DNA from: Atlantibacter hermannii
GTDB lineage: Bacteria; Pseudomonadota; Gammaproteobacteria; Enterobacterales; Enterobacteriaceae
Length of the DNA stretch: 64,000 nt
Reading direction: 5' to 3'
NCBI RefSeq assembly: GCF_009907385.1
Contig: NZ_JAAATR010000031.1
Location: 49,554 to 113,553, forward strand
Of the stretch, positions 37,301-44,586 are shown piece after piece. Below the pieces are notes generated by a model. That model made no database searches and was not told where the DNA came from. It was given only the letters and a program-made list of their open reading frames with translations. The position numbers were made by a program, and so were the translations under genes. Numbering within the stretch: the first letter of the stretch is position 1; every line of letters starts with the position of its first letter.

Positions 37301-37650
37301 TCGATCCCGCCGGAGATCCATGGGCCCACCAGCCCGACCAGCGCGGGTTTGACCACCTCGTTGTAGTAAACGAAATCGCGCTGCATCACTTTATCCCACG
37401 CCCGGTGGATGCGCCCGCCCAGCTCCGGCAGCAGCATCACCCGGATAAAGTCATTTTCCAGATACACCGCCTGATAGATTTTATCTTCGCGTTCGCCGGT
37501 CAGCGTATCGATGACGCCGTAAGGATAAACCGCGCCGGATGAGCCCTGATAAACGCGTTTTTCCAGAAACATGGGGTTGGGATCTTCCTGACCCGTGGTC
37601 CATGTCGGTAAGGAAATGCTCTCTCGCCAGATCTTCACGTTGCCGTACAT
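34378..37650 (-). CDS. DUF5107 domain protein with tetratricopeptide repeats
   Basis: A 1090-residue cytoplasmic protein with no signal peptide. Residues 1-400 form a DUF5107-like domain with a galactose-mutarotase-type beta-sandwich character (VMLLPELGGRIHRAWDKVMQRDFVYYN near residue 70, GPWISGGIEFNWPQHHRPTTF near 108). From about residue 430 to 1050 the sequence is Ala/Leu/Gln-rich helical TPR-like repeats. Its partners are a sugar symporter, an aldose epimerase and a divergent ROK regulator, so a role in carbohydrate breakdown or sensing is likely. The conserved Glu and His residues of the first domain suggest carbohydrate binding or hydrolysis, but the reaction is unknown. GGAGAGGCGCAC precedes ATG 37650. 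Confidence 0.85.
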   Translation of the reverse strand: MYGNVKIWRESISLPTWTTGQEDPNPMFLEKRVYQGSSGAVYPYGVIDTLTGEREDKIYQAVYLENDFIRVMLLPELGGRIHRAWDKVMQRDFVYYNEVVKPALVGLVGPWISGGIEFNWPQHHRPTTFMPVDVTIKSNDDGSQTVWLGEVEPMRGLQVMTGFTLYPHKALIEITGKVFNPNATPRHFLWWANPAVKGGDDHQSVFPPDVTAVFDHGKRDVSSFPIAHGTYYKVDYSAGVDISRYKNIPVPTSYMADKSDYDFVGAWHHGENGGLLHVADHHVSPGKKQWSWGYGDFGQAWDRNLTDENGPYIELMTGVFTDNQPDFTWIAPFEEKVFVQNFLPYSHLGTLQNASTEAAIKLERHNGQLHLGVYAIAPLSDVTLALSQDGAIVWQQPLSLTPAQAWQDVIADRFPDRLTLTLRDASGQPILHYLEHIADATPLPDPASAPALPADIASSDELYFIGQHLEQYLHASRSAFDYYQRALELDPHDYRCNVALATLEFNRARWTQAQAHAEAALKRAHRLNKNPQCGQASQLLGAALEKQGQLDAAYDHYFKASWSGNCRDAAFYDLARLALRRGESAKALAFCQQSLRFNASNNLAMALNALLMAQNGQRDAALTYIEQQLADSPLSYALHYARYAISQSEQALTQLREITNQRGVNASVLAGWLVSLGMKAEARELLALLDNQETLPLLWRAALEDDAQRQRWLAQAKANFTRKVRFPNLVDEVEMLRQLPQDGFAQYLLGCFYYSKRLYAEAVACWEFTRQQLPDFAAVHRLLGIWAWNKQHDAAQAEASLRRAAELEPENPRLLFELDYLHKQLGRPTAQRLALLEKHQPVALMRDDLTAELLSLWHIHGKNAEAHAVLAQRTFHPWEGGEGKVTGQYLINQQRRALEAIQHGDYRSAQSLLKEALHYPLNLGEGRLAGQTDNDIWYLLGWCAEQQQETQHADAAWRQAIQGDAGLDAGRYYNDQPVDYQFWQAMALKRLGEYEQAETRFRQFIAWGQQHQNDPVESDFFAVSLPDLVVLDSDPQQQHRQHCLFVEALGYLGLGERHAFSERIDTLLALNPAHDKAHLLLALSNSPIAD

Positions 37651-37670
37651 GTGCGCCTCTCCAGTAAAAA

Positions 37671-37700
37671 AATGACAGTGAAATAAGGTATGCTGTCATT
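37671..37700. promoter_or_regulatory. Inverted repeat between DUF5107 and ROK genes, candidate operator
   Basis: AATGACAG and CTGTCATT are perfect 8-bp arms separated by 14 bp. It sits in the divergent promoter region, so it is a plausible binding site of the ROK regulator. Confidence 0.6.
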
Positions 37701-37766
37701 CTGAACAACAATTTCGTGGCGGTAACACGCAGTGGTCACGTAATACAGTTAACGGAGTTAAGTGAA

Positions 37767-38963
37767 GTGACGATCGTTGGACTGAATAATCAACGGGTGC
37801 GGCAGTACAACAAAAAGGCGCTAATGACGCTGATTTGGCAGGAAAAAGTCGTCAGTAAATCGCAACTGGCGCGCCAGACCGACCTGTCGATCCCGGCCGT
37901 GAGCAATATTCTTGATGAGCTGGTGGAAGAGGGGCATCTGGCCCATTCGCAGCAGGCGTTGAGTAAACGCGGATTGAGCAGCGGCAGCTATCAAATCCCG
38001 TTAACCGGGCCGCTAACCCTGTGCCTGAACGTGACGCCGACCACCATCGAAAGCCAGCTGGCGGATCAGCAGCTTTCGCCGCTGGGGGAGTACGCCAAAA
38101 CCCACGTCGATGCGCCGCACCCGGAAGCGCTACTGGCGGCGATGCTGAGGATTTGCCATCAGTATGCCAAAACGTACAGCGGCCACACCTTTCGCCTCGC
38201 TATCGCCATCCACGGCCAGGTGGATCCGGTGACCGGCGTATCGCAAACCATGCCGCAGGCACCCTGGAAAGCGCCAGTGGAAATCAAATATCTGCTGGAA
38301 GAAAAGCTTAAATGGCCGGTACTGGTGGATAACGACTGCGTGATGCTGGCGCTGGCGGAAAAATGGCAGAACCCTAATCGTCAGCAGGATTTCTGCGTGA
38401 TCAACGTTGATTACGGGATTGGCTCGTCGTTCGTGATTAACCGGCAGATTTATCGCGGCAGCCTGTACGGCAGCGGCCAGATTGGCCACACCATCGTCGA
38501 CCCGGACGGCATGGCCTGCACCTGTGGGCGCTACGGCTGCCTGGAGACGGTGGCTTCTCTGACGGCGCTGAAAAAGCAGGCGCGGATCTGGTTTAAAAGC
38601 CAGCCGGGCATGGGCGATCAGGATATCGATAAGCTGACCACCGCGCATCTGCTGACCCTGTGGCGGCAGCATGATCCGATGGTGGAGCAGTGGGTAGAAA
38701 ACGGCGCGACCACCATCGGCCTGAGCCTGTATAACTTTCTTAATATCCTGAATATCAATCAGATCTGGTTTTACGGGCGCTGCTGCGAGTTTGGCGAACG
38801 CTGGCTGGCGGCCATTACCCGGCAAATCAGCACCAACCCGTTCGACCCGGCGGACCCGACGCGGGTCAACGCCACGCGCGTGGCCTTTGGAGAGTTGAGC
38901 CGGGCGCAGCAGATTATGGGGATTGGTTATTTGTACGTGGAGAAGGCGCTGGAGAATTTTTAA
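37767..38963 (+). CDS. ROK-family transcriptional regulator
   Basis: A 398-residue NagC/Mlc/XylR-type regulator. The N-terminal winged helix-turn-helix includes VVSKSQLARQTDLSIPAVSNILDELVEEGHL. The sugar-kinase-like body has VDNDCVMLALAEKW near residue 190 and the zinc motif CTCGRYGCLE near residue 252 (CxCGxxGCxE). GTG 37767 is preceded by GGAG at 9 nt; the GTG at 37716 is further upstream and has no site. It probably represses the divergent DUF5107-transporter-epimerase operon and responds to its sugar. Confidence 0.9.
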   Translation: MTIVGLNNQRVRQYNKKALMTLIWQEKVVSKSQLARQTDLSIPAVSNILDELVEEGHLAHSQQALSKRGLSSGSYQIPLTGPLTLCLNVTPTTIESQLADQQLSPLGEYAKTHVDAPHPEALLAAMLRICHQYAKTYSGHTFRLAIAIHGQVDPVTGVSQTMPQAPWKAPVEIKYLLEEKLKWPVLVDNDCVMLALAEKWQNPNRQQDFCVINVDYGIGSSFVINRQIYRGSLYGSGQIGHTIVDPDGMACTCGRYGCLETVASLTALKKQARIWFKSQPGMGDQDIDKLTTAHLLTLWRQHDPMVEQWVENGATTIGLSLYNFLNILNINQIWFYGRCCEFGERWLAAITRQISTNPFDPADPTRVNATRVAFGELSRAQQIMGIGYLYVEKALENF

Positions 38964-38991
38964 ATAAAACGGTTTTGTCAGGCGTTATTGT

Positions 38992-39049
38992 TGCCGCCAG
39001 TTTTGAAAAAACGTGCTGGCGGCAGTTGAGTGCGGGCCGTCCAGCACGT
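38992..39049. terminator. Overlapping stem-loops between convergent genes
   Basis: TGCCGCCAG (38992-39000) pairs with CTGGCGGCA (39016-39024). ACGTGCTGG (39011-39019) can instead pair with CCAGCACGT (39041-39049). The two stems share bases and exclude each other. Probably a bidirectional terminator for the ROK gene and the transporter gene. Confidence 0.55.
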
Positions 39050-39068
39050 GTGCTAATTAAAACACCAA

Positions 39069-40382
39069 TTACGCAGCCGCCAGTGGCTGCAATTTAATGC
39101 GATCCAGCGGACCGACAATAAATACGTAAGAAATCAGGCCAATCAGCCCCATCGAACCGACATACAGAATGGCGTAATCAAACGAGCTGGTGGTGGTCAG
39201 GATATAGCCAATCACCAGCGGCGTGATGATACTCGCCAGGTTGCCGCACATATTGAACACGCCGCCCGCTACCCCCAGCACTTCTTTGGGCGAGGTATCG
39301 CTCAGCACGCACCAGCCGAGATTGCCGAAGCCTTTGGCAAAGAACGCGATGCTCATCGCCGCCACCACAATCACTTCCGACTCGGTGTAGTTAGCGCTCA
39401 CAATCACACAGGAGAGCAGCATGCCGCAGATAATCGGCACTTTGCGGGCGTAAGTCAGGCTGCGGCCCTTACGCAGCAGGTAATCCGAGAACATCCCGCC
39501 GATTAACCCGCCGGCAAACCCGGCAATCGCGGGAATAGAGGCGATTAAACCGACTTTAAGGATCGACATCCCTTTAGCCTGATACAGATAGGTCGGGAAC
39601 CAGGTCAGGAAGAACCAGGTGATGGAGGTGACGCAGAACTGGCCGATATACACGCCGATCATCATGCGGTTTACGCACACCTGTTTTAACTGCGCCAGCG
39701 AGATTTTTTGTTTCTTCTCCTGTTTGCCTAATTCCGGCTCGCCGCCGCCCTGTTTAATATAATCGAGTTCCTGCTGATTAATTTTTTTATGCTTAAACGG
39801 ATCCTGGACAAAGCTCAGCCAGAATATCCCCAAAATAATGCCGATGCCGCCGATATAATAAAACACATAGTGCCAGCTTAAATTATGCAAAATAAGGGTC
39901 ATTAAGGGCGTCACAATCCCTAAAGAAATATACTGCGCGGCCTGATAAACCGAGGTGACGAATCCGCGTTCTTTATTCGGGAACCACTGAACGCTTAACC
40001 GGCTGTTGGCCGGGAAGGCCGGGGCTTCAATCGCGCCCATCAGCAAACGCAGGGTGACCAGCGCCATCAGCGGCATGGCGAACAGGTAAATCGTGCCCTG
40101 GAGCATGGTCACCAGCGACCAGCCAATCAGCGCCACGCCGTACACCAGCCGGGAGCCGTAGCGATCGAGCAGCCAGCCGCCGGGGATTTGCATAATCACG
40201 TAAGAAATACCAAATGAGGAAAATGCTAATCCCATCATTTCCGGATCGAAACCTAATTCTTTACTCATAAACGGCGCAACCACAGAAAGGGTGGCGCGGT
40301 CGGCATAATTAAATACGGTGGCTAAAAATAAAAAAAGTAAAATCGTATAACGAACATTGGTTTTGGCCTTGAAATTATCCAT
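39069..40382 (-). CDS. MFS transporter of the anion:cation symporter family, probably for L-talarate/galactarate
   Basis: A 437-residue, 12-helix protein similar to the GudP/GarP glucarate-galactarate and galactonate transporters. Family features are VFNYADRATLSVVAPFMSKELG near residue 25 and GGWLLDRYGSRLVYG near 65. A cytoplasmic loop of about 45 polar residues separates the halves. ATG 40382 follows AGGAG at 9 nt; ATG 40418 is an upstream in-frame alternative. It lies downstream of the L-talarate dehydratase gene in the same direction, so an acid sugar is the likely substrate. Confidence 0.88.
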   Translation of the reverse strand: MDNFKAKTNVRYTILLFLFLATVFNYADRATLSVVAPFMSKELGFDPEMMGLAFSSFGISYVIMQIPGGWLLDRYGSRLVYGVALIGWSLVTMLQGTIYLFAMPLMALVTLRLLMGAIEAPAFPANSRLSVQWFPNKERGFVTSVYQAAQYISLGIVTPLMTLILHNLSWHYVFYYIGGIGIILGIFWLSFVQDPFKHKKINQQELDYIKQGGGEPELGKQEKKQKISLAQLKQVCVNRMMIGVYIGQFCVTSITWFFLTWFPTYLYQAKGMSILKVGLIASIPAIAGFAGGLIGGMFSDYLLRKGRSLTYARKVPIICGMLLSCVIVSANYTESEVIVVAAMSIAFFAKGFGNLGWCVLSDTSPKEVLGVAGGVFNMCGNLASIITPLVIGYILTTTSSFDYAILYVGSMGLIGLISYVFIVGPLDRIKLQPLAAA

Positions 40383-40487
40383 AGAAGATAACTCCTGCGT
40401 AGGATTATTAATAGTCATAGAGGTAAGGGTTATTCAGGGTGGATAATGCCCGATCTGCTGCCGTTGTTAATTATCCACCCGAATGCA

Positions 40488-41684
40488 TTAAGGCTGTTTA
40501 CCGAACTCGCATTCCAGCACCGTCCATTTACGGGCCTGTTCGCTGATGGTAAAGCCCAGACCGTGACGATCGGAAACATGCATCCGGCCATCGCGCAGTT
40601 CGAGCTGCTCGTTGAACATCGGGTTCAGCCACTCGAAATGCTCCAGCCACGGCTCAATCGGATAGGCCGCCGCCAGATGCAGGTGAACTTCCATGGCGAA
40701 ATGCGGCGCCAGTTTGCGGCCATGTTTGGCGGCCAGATCCATGATTTTCAGGAACGGCGAAATGCCGCCGACGCGCGGCGCGTCCGGCTGGACGAAATCG
40801 CTGGCGTTGCCGAGGATCAGCTGCTCATGTTCGCGGAAGCTGGTCAGCATTTCACCGGTCGCGACAGGGGTGTCCAGCGCAGCGGTCAGCGCGGCGTGGC
40901 CCTCCACGTCGTAGGCGTCCAGCGGCTCCTCAATCCAGATCAGATTGAAATCTTCCATCTTGCGGCCCATGCGGATAGCGGTTTCACGATCCCACTGCTG
41001 GTTCGCGTCCACCATCAGCGGGAACGCGTCGCCCAGCTCTTTGCGCACGGCGGTTAAGCGGCGAATATCTTCCTGGGTATCCGGCTGGCCGACTTTCAGC
41101 TTGATGCCGCCAATACCGCTTTCGCGCGAGATCGCCACGTTCTTCAGCACCTGATCCAGCGGCGTATGCAGGAAGCCGCCGGAGGTGTTGTAGCACTGCA
41201 CGGAGTCGCGGTGTGAGCCGAGCAGTTTTGCCAGCGGCAGACCGGCGCGTTTCGCTTTCAAATCCCACAGCGCGATATCGATCGGGGAGATCGCCTGCAC
41301 CGCCATGCCGCTACGGCCCACCGACGCGCCCGCCCACAGCAGTTTGGTGTAGATCTTATCGATATCGTTCGGATCTTCGCCCAGCAGGTTATCGGCGATC
41401 TCCTTAGCGTGCGCGTAAATCCCCTGGCCGCCCGCGCGTTTGGAATAGCTGAAACCCACCCCTTCGAAGCCGTCGCGGGTGCGGATTTCGGCAAAAATAA
41501 TCGCCACTTCCGTCAACGGTTTTTGACGACCGGTCAGGACTTTGGCATCGCTGACCGGCGTGGCCAGCGGCAGAAAAGAGAGGGAAATTTTCACCCACGC
41601 AATGCGATCGCCGGTTTCGGCAGCCGTTCTGGCATTGGTTACTTTCGCGTAGGTCACAGCCTGAGAGTTAGCGCTATCGGTCAT
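40488..41684 (-). CDS. talrD: L-talarate/galactarate dehydratase
   Basis: A 398-residue enolase-superfamily (mandelate racemase subgroup) enzyme, the same length as the Salmonella L-talarate/galactarate dehydratase and very similar along its length. The KxK motif is Lys195-x-Lys197 in IKLKVG, the metal ligands are Asp226, Glu252 and Glu278, and His328 is the second acid-base residue. It dehydrates L-talarate or galactarate to 5-keto-4-deoxyglucarate. ATG 41684 follows TGGAGA. Divergent from a GntR-like LacI regulator. Confidence 0.94.
   Translation of the reverse strand: MTDSANSQAVTYAKVTNARTAAETGDRIAWVKISLSFLPLATPVSDAKVLTGRQKPLTEVAIIFAEIRTRDGFEGVGFSYSKRAGGQGIYAHAKEIADNLLGEDPNDIDKIYTKLLWAGASVGRSGMAVQAISPIDIALWDLKAKRAGLPLAKLLGSHRDSVQCYNTSGGFLHTPLDQVLKNVAISRESGIGGIKLKVGQPDTQEDIRRLTAVRKELGDAFPLMVDANQQWDRETAIRMGRKMEDFNLIWIEEPLDAYDVEGHAALTAALDTPVATGEMLTSFREHEQLILGNASDFVQPDAPRVGGISPFLKIMDLAAKHGRKLAPHFAMEVHLHLAAAYPIEPWLEHFEWLNPMFNEQLELRDGRMHVSDRHGLGFTISEQARKWTVLECEFGKQP
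41665..41680. promoter_or_regulatory. Third GntR-like operator half-site, inside talrD
   Basis: AGTTAGCGCTATCGG within codons 2-7 of talrD repeats the TTAGCGCTA core of the upstream operators. Its centre is 49 bp from the first site. Confidence 0.4.
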
Positions 41685-41712
41685 AAGAGTCTCCATCAAC
41701 CCGGTGGTTTAA

Positions 41713-41760
41713 AATGTTTGCGCTAACATTTGTAAGCGCGGGGGGATGTTAGCGCTATCT
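41713..41760. promoter_or_regulatory. Paired LacI/GntR-type operators between talrD and its regulator
   Basis: AATGTTTGCGCTAACATT (41713-41730) is a palindrome with one mismatched pair, close to the GntR-type site ATGTTANCGNTAACAT. GATGTTAGCGCTATC at 41745-41759 is a second copy with one strong arm. The centres are 32 bp apart, about three helical turns, favouring cooperative binding. Confidence 0.7.
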
Positions 41761-41929
41761 TTCGTGGCGTAAACTGAGATTTTGATCGCAAATAGCGGCT
41801 TAATTGATCGCTTTTTGTGAGGTTAATCGAGAATTTTCACCACTAAAAATTGGCTTTTGGTTTGATAATGATTGCGCAATCATAGTGAGCGTCTCGCATA
41901 TCTGGAAACAGCGGGATAATTCACCGATA

Positions 41930-42994
41930 ATGACCGCCGCTTTCACGCGTCATGAGAGGACGGTTGTCGAATTGAAAAGTGAACGAAACGCCAGAAAGAC
42001 GGTATCCCGCGCGCCGACGCTCGAAGATGTCGCCCGCGCCGCTGGGCTGTCGCCCATGACGGTAAGCCGCGCGTTGAATACGCCCCATATCGTCCGCCCG
42101 GCCACCGTGGCGAAAGTGATGGAAGCGGTAAAAGTGACCGGATACATCCCCAATCTGTTAGCCGGTAGCCTGGCGTCGCGGCGCAGCAAGCTGATTGCCG
42201 TGGTCGTGCCGCAGATTAACAACAATATGTTTGTCGATACCGTACAGTCATTAAGCGATGAGCTGGCGGTACGGGGCTATCACATGCTGCTGTGCGTGGC
42301 GGGGTATAGCCATGAAAGCGAAACCGATATTGTCTCGACGCTGCTTTCCCGCCGCCCTGACGGCATCGTGTTAACCGGAATCCATCACAATACCGAGCTG
42401 AAGAAGGCGATCATCAACACCGGGCTGCCGGTGGTGGAAATCTGGGATTTAACCCCCACGCCCATTGATATGCTGGTGGGGTTCTCCCACGAGAAAATCG
42501 GCAATGCGATTGGCGAGTACCTGGTTAACAAAGGCCACCGGCGCTTTGGTTTTATCTGGACCGATGATAAACGCGCCATGCTGCGTAAAAAGGGCGTGCT
42601 GGATGTGCTCAACCGCCAGGGGGAGTGCCAGTGGCAGGATGCGCTGGTGCCGTTGCCCGCGACCATGGCGCTGGGGCGCAGCGGTCTTGACGCACTGTTA
42701 GCAACCGGCCAGACGTTCGACGCCATCATCTGTAGCTCTGACACCCTGGCGCAGGGGGCGATTTTCGAAGCGCAAACCCACCAGCTGCGCGTCCCGCAGG
42801 ATCTCGCGGTAATGGGCTTCGGCGATCTTGATTTCGCCGCCTGTAATATTCCGGCCATCACCACCGTCAATATCGACCGCTGGAAAATCGGCAAAGACGC
42901 CGCCACGCTGCTGGCCGATAAAATTGAAGGCGTGCCGGTGGAGGAGGGGATTGTGGATATTGGGTTTACGTTAATGGAGCGCGAATCGGCCTGA
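41930..42994 (+). CDS. LacI-family regulator, GntR (gluconate repressor) subgroup
   Basis: A 354-residue regulator with the helix-turn-helix PTLEDVARAAGLSPMTVSRALNTPHIVRPATVAKVMEAV and a sensor domain reading LIAVVVPQINNNMFVDTVQSL, as in E. coli GntR. The divergent position suggests control of talrD and the transporter by L-talarate, galactarate or a derivative. The start is uncertain: ATG 41930 is used, but neither it nor the nearby in-frame codons has a clear ribosome binding site. Confidence 0.88.
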   Translation: MTAAFTRHERTVVELKSERNARKTVSRAPTLEDVARAAGLSPMTVSRALNTPHIVRPATVAKVMEAVKVTGYIPNLLAGSLASRRSKLIAVVVPQINNNMFVDTVQSLSDELAVRGYHMLLCVAGYSHESETDIVSTLLSRRPDGIVLTGIHHNTELKKAIINTGLPVVEIWDLTPTPIDMLVGFSHEKIGNAIGEYLVNKGHRRFGFIWTDDKRAMLRKKGVLDVLNRQGECQWQDALVPLPATMALGRSGLDALLATGQTFDAIICSSDTLAQGAIFEAQTHQLRVPQDLAVMGFGDLDFAACNIPAITTVNIDRWKIGKDAATLLADKIEGVPVEEGIVDIGFTLMERESA

Positions 42995-43019
42995 TAGTGC
43001 TTCCTGATAGTAAATGTCT

Positions 43020-43046
43020 ACGCGCCTGAAGGGGCGCGTTTTTTTT
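43020..43046 (+). terminator. Intrinsic terminator after the GntR-like regulator
   Basis: ACGCGCC and GGCGCGT around a 6-nt loop, followed by eight Ts. Confidence 0.88.
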
Positions 43047-43172
43047 GCCTGCCGATTTGACTGCTGTTTGCACTAACTTACCTGTCAGAATTTCCCCTGG
43101 CGCGCCACGCCATTTCCTTTGCTTGTGCATTCCCTTCCGTTGTAACCGAAATAAACCGAAAGTTTTCTCCCG

Positions 43173-43186
43173 GTGAAACGTTTCAC
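43173..43186. promoter_or_regulatory. Cra-like site upstream of the tagatose-bisphosphate aldolase operon
   Basis: GTGAAACGTTTCAC is a perfect palindrome and includes TGAAACGTTTCA, the Cra (FruR) consensus. It lies about 125 bp before the gatZ-like start. Confidence 0.65.
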
Positions 43187-43252
43187 TTTCGTTTTCTTTT
43201 TTCGCTTTGCCCGTTTTTGTGATGCTTATCGCAAACAAAAGAAAGCAAAAGG
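43187..43252. promoter_or_regulatory. CRP-like site and DeoR-type repeats before the gatZ-like gene
   Basis: TTTCGTTTTCTTTTTTCGC from 43187 resembles AgaR-type TTTC/TTT repeats, and the reverse pattern CAAACAAAAGAAAGCAAAAGG follows at 43232. TGTGA-TGCTTA-TCGCA at 43218-43233 is one mismatch from the CRP consensus. The DeoR regulator at 53224 is the likely ligand of the repeats. Confidence 0.5.
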
Positions 43253-43310
43253 GTAATGATGGAAACCAGAGCGTCACTAAATTTCAAATTTGCAACATAA
43301 AGGAAATCAA

Positions 43311-44576
43311 ATGAAAGATATCATACATAAACATAAATCAGGGCAACCTGTTGGTATCTGTTCAGTCTGTTCTGCCCACCCTCTGGTCATTGAAGCGGCG
43401 TTGCTGTTCGACCTGAATAGCGAGCGCAAAGTGCTGATTGAAGCGACCTCCAACCAGGTGAACCAGTTCGGCGGTTATACGGGAATGAAGCCGGAGCAGT
43501 TCCGGGATTTTGTGCTGGCGATTGCCGATAAAGTGGGCTTCCCGCCCTCGCGCCTGATCCTCGGCGGCGACCATCTGGGCCCCAACTGCTGGCAAAGCGA
43601 AGACGCCGAAAGCGCGTTGCTGAAATCGGAAGTGCTGATTGAACAGTATGTGCGCGCCGGTTTCACCAAAATTCATATCGATACCTCCATGTCCTGCGGC
43701 GACGATCCGGTTCCGCTATTACCCGCCACCGTAGCCCAGCGCGCGGCGCGTCTTTGCCAGGTGGCGGAGCGCGTGGCGACCGACGAGCAAAAACAGCACA
43801 TCACCTATGTGGTGGGCACGGAGGTGCCGGTGCCGGGCGGTGAGAAAGAGGCTATCCAGTCAGTGCATATCACCACGCCGCAGGCGGCGATGGAAACTAT
43901 CCAGACCCATTACGACGCCTTTGCCAGACTGGATTTGCATGACGCGATTGAACGCATCATCGCGATTGTGGTGCAACCGGGCGTGGAGTTTGACCACTCG
44001 TCCATCGTTCACTATCAGCCGGAACTGGCGCGCGATCTGACGAAAGCGATCGAAAGCACCAGCCTGGTGTATGAAGCTCACTCCACCGATTACCAGACGG
44101 CAGAGGCTTACAAAGCGCTGGTGCGCGACCACTTTGCGATCCTGAAAGTCGGCCCGGCACTCACTTTCGCCCTGCGAGAAGCCATGTTCGCGCTGGCGAT
44201 GATCGAAAATACCCTGGTAGCGCCGGGCGAGCGTAGCGAGCTGGTTTCGGTGATCGACAACGTGATGCAGGACGAGCCGGGCTACTGGAAAAATTACTAC
44301 AGCACGCTGCATTCAAAAGCGATGATCGACCTGCACTTTAGCCTGTCCGATCGTCTGCGTTACTACTGGCCGCATCCGACCATCAATAAAGCCGTGAACA
44401 AAATGTTCGCCAACCTGGAAAGCGTGACGCTGCCGCTGGGGGTGATCAGCCAGTACTTCCCGGAACAGTTCCAGCGCATTAACGCGAAGCAAATCCCTCT
44501 GACGCCGAAAAACCTGGTGCTGTTCCGTATTCAGGATGTCCTGCGCCTGTATGCCTATGGTTGCGACCCGGAATAA
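43311..44576 (+). CDS. gatZ: Tagatose-1,6-bisphosphate aldolase accessory subunit, GatZ/KbaZ type
   Basis: A 421-residue protein of the GatZ/KbaZ family, needed for stability and full activity of the GatY/KbaY aldolase. The family signature [17 protein letters not shown] opens the protein, and the [28 protein letters not shown] and EAHSTDYQT motifs follow. ATG 43311 follows AGGAAATCAA. First gene of a ten-gene plus-strand cluster, 10 bp before the GatD-like gene. Whether it serves the aldolase at 45640 is inferred from linkage. Confidence 0.92.
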   Translation: MKDIIHKHKSGQPVGICSVCSAHPLVIEAALLFDLNSERKVLIEATSNQVNQFGGYTGMKPEQFRDFVLAIADKVGFPPSRLILGGDHLGPNCWQSEDAESALLKSEVLIEQYVRAGFTKIHIDTSMSCGDDPVPLLPATVAQRAARLCQVAERVATDEQKQHITYVVGTEVPVPGGEKEAIQSVHITTPQAAMETIQTHYDAFARLDLHDAIERIIAIVVQPGVEFDHSSIVHYQPELARDLTKAIESTSLVYEAHSTDYQTAEAYKALVRDHFAILKVGPALTFALREAMFALAMIENTLVAPGERSELVSVIDNVMQDEPGYWKNYYSTLHSKAMIDLHFSLSDRLRYYWPHPTINKAVNKMFANLESVTLPLGVISQYFPEQFQRINAKQIPLTPKNLVLFRIQDVLRLYAYGCDPE

Positions 44577-44586
44577 GGACATCAAT

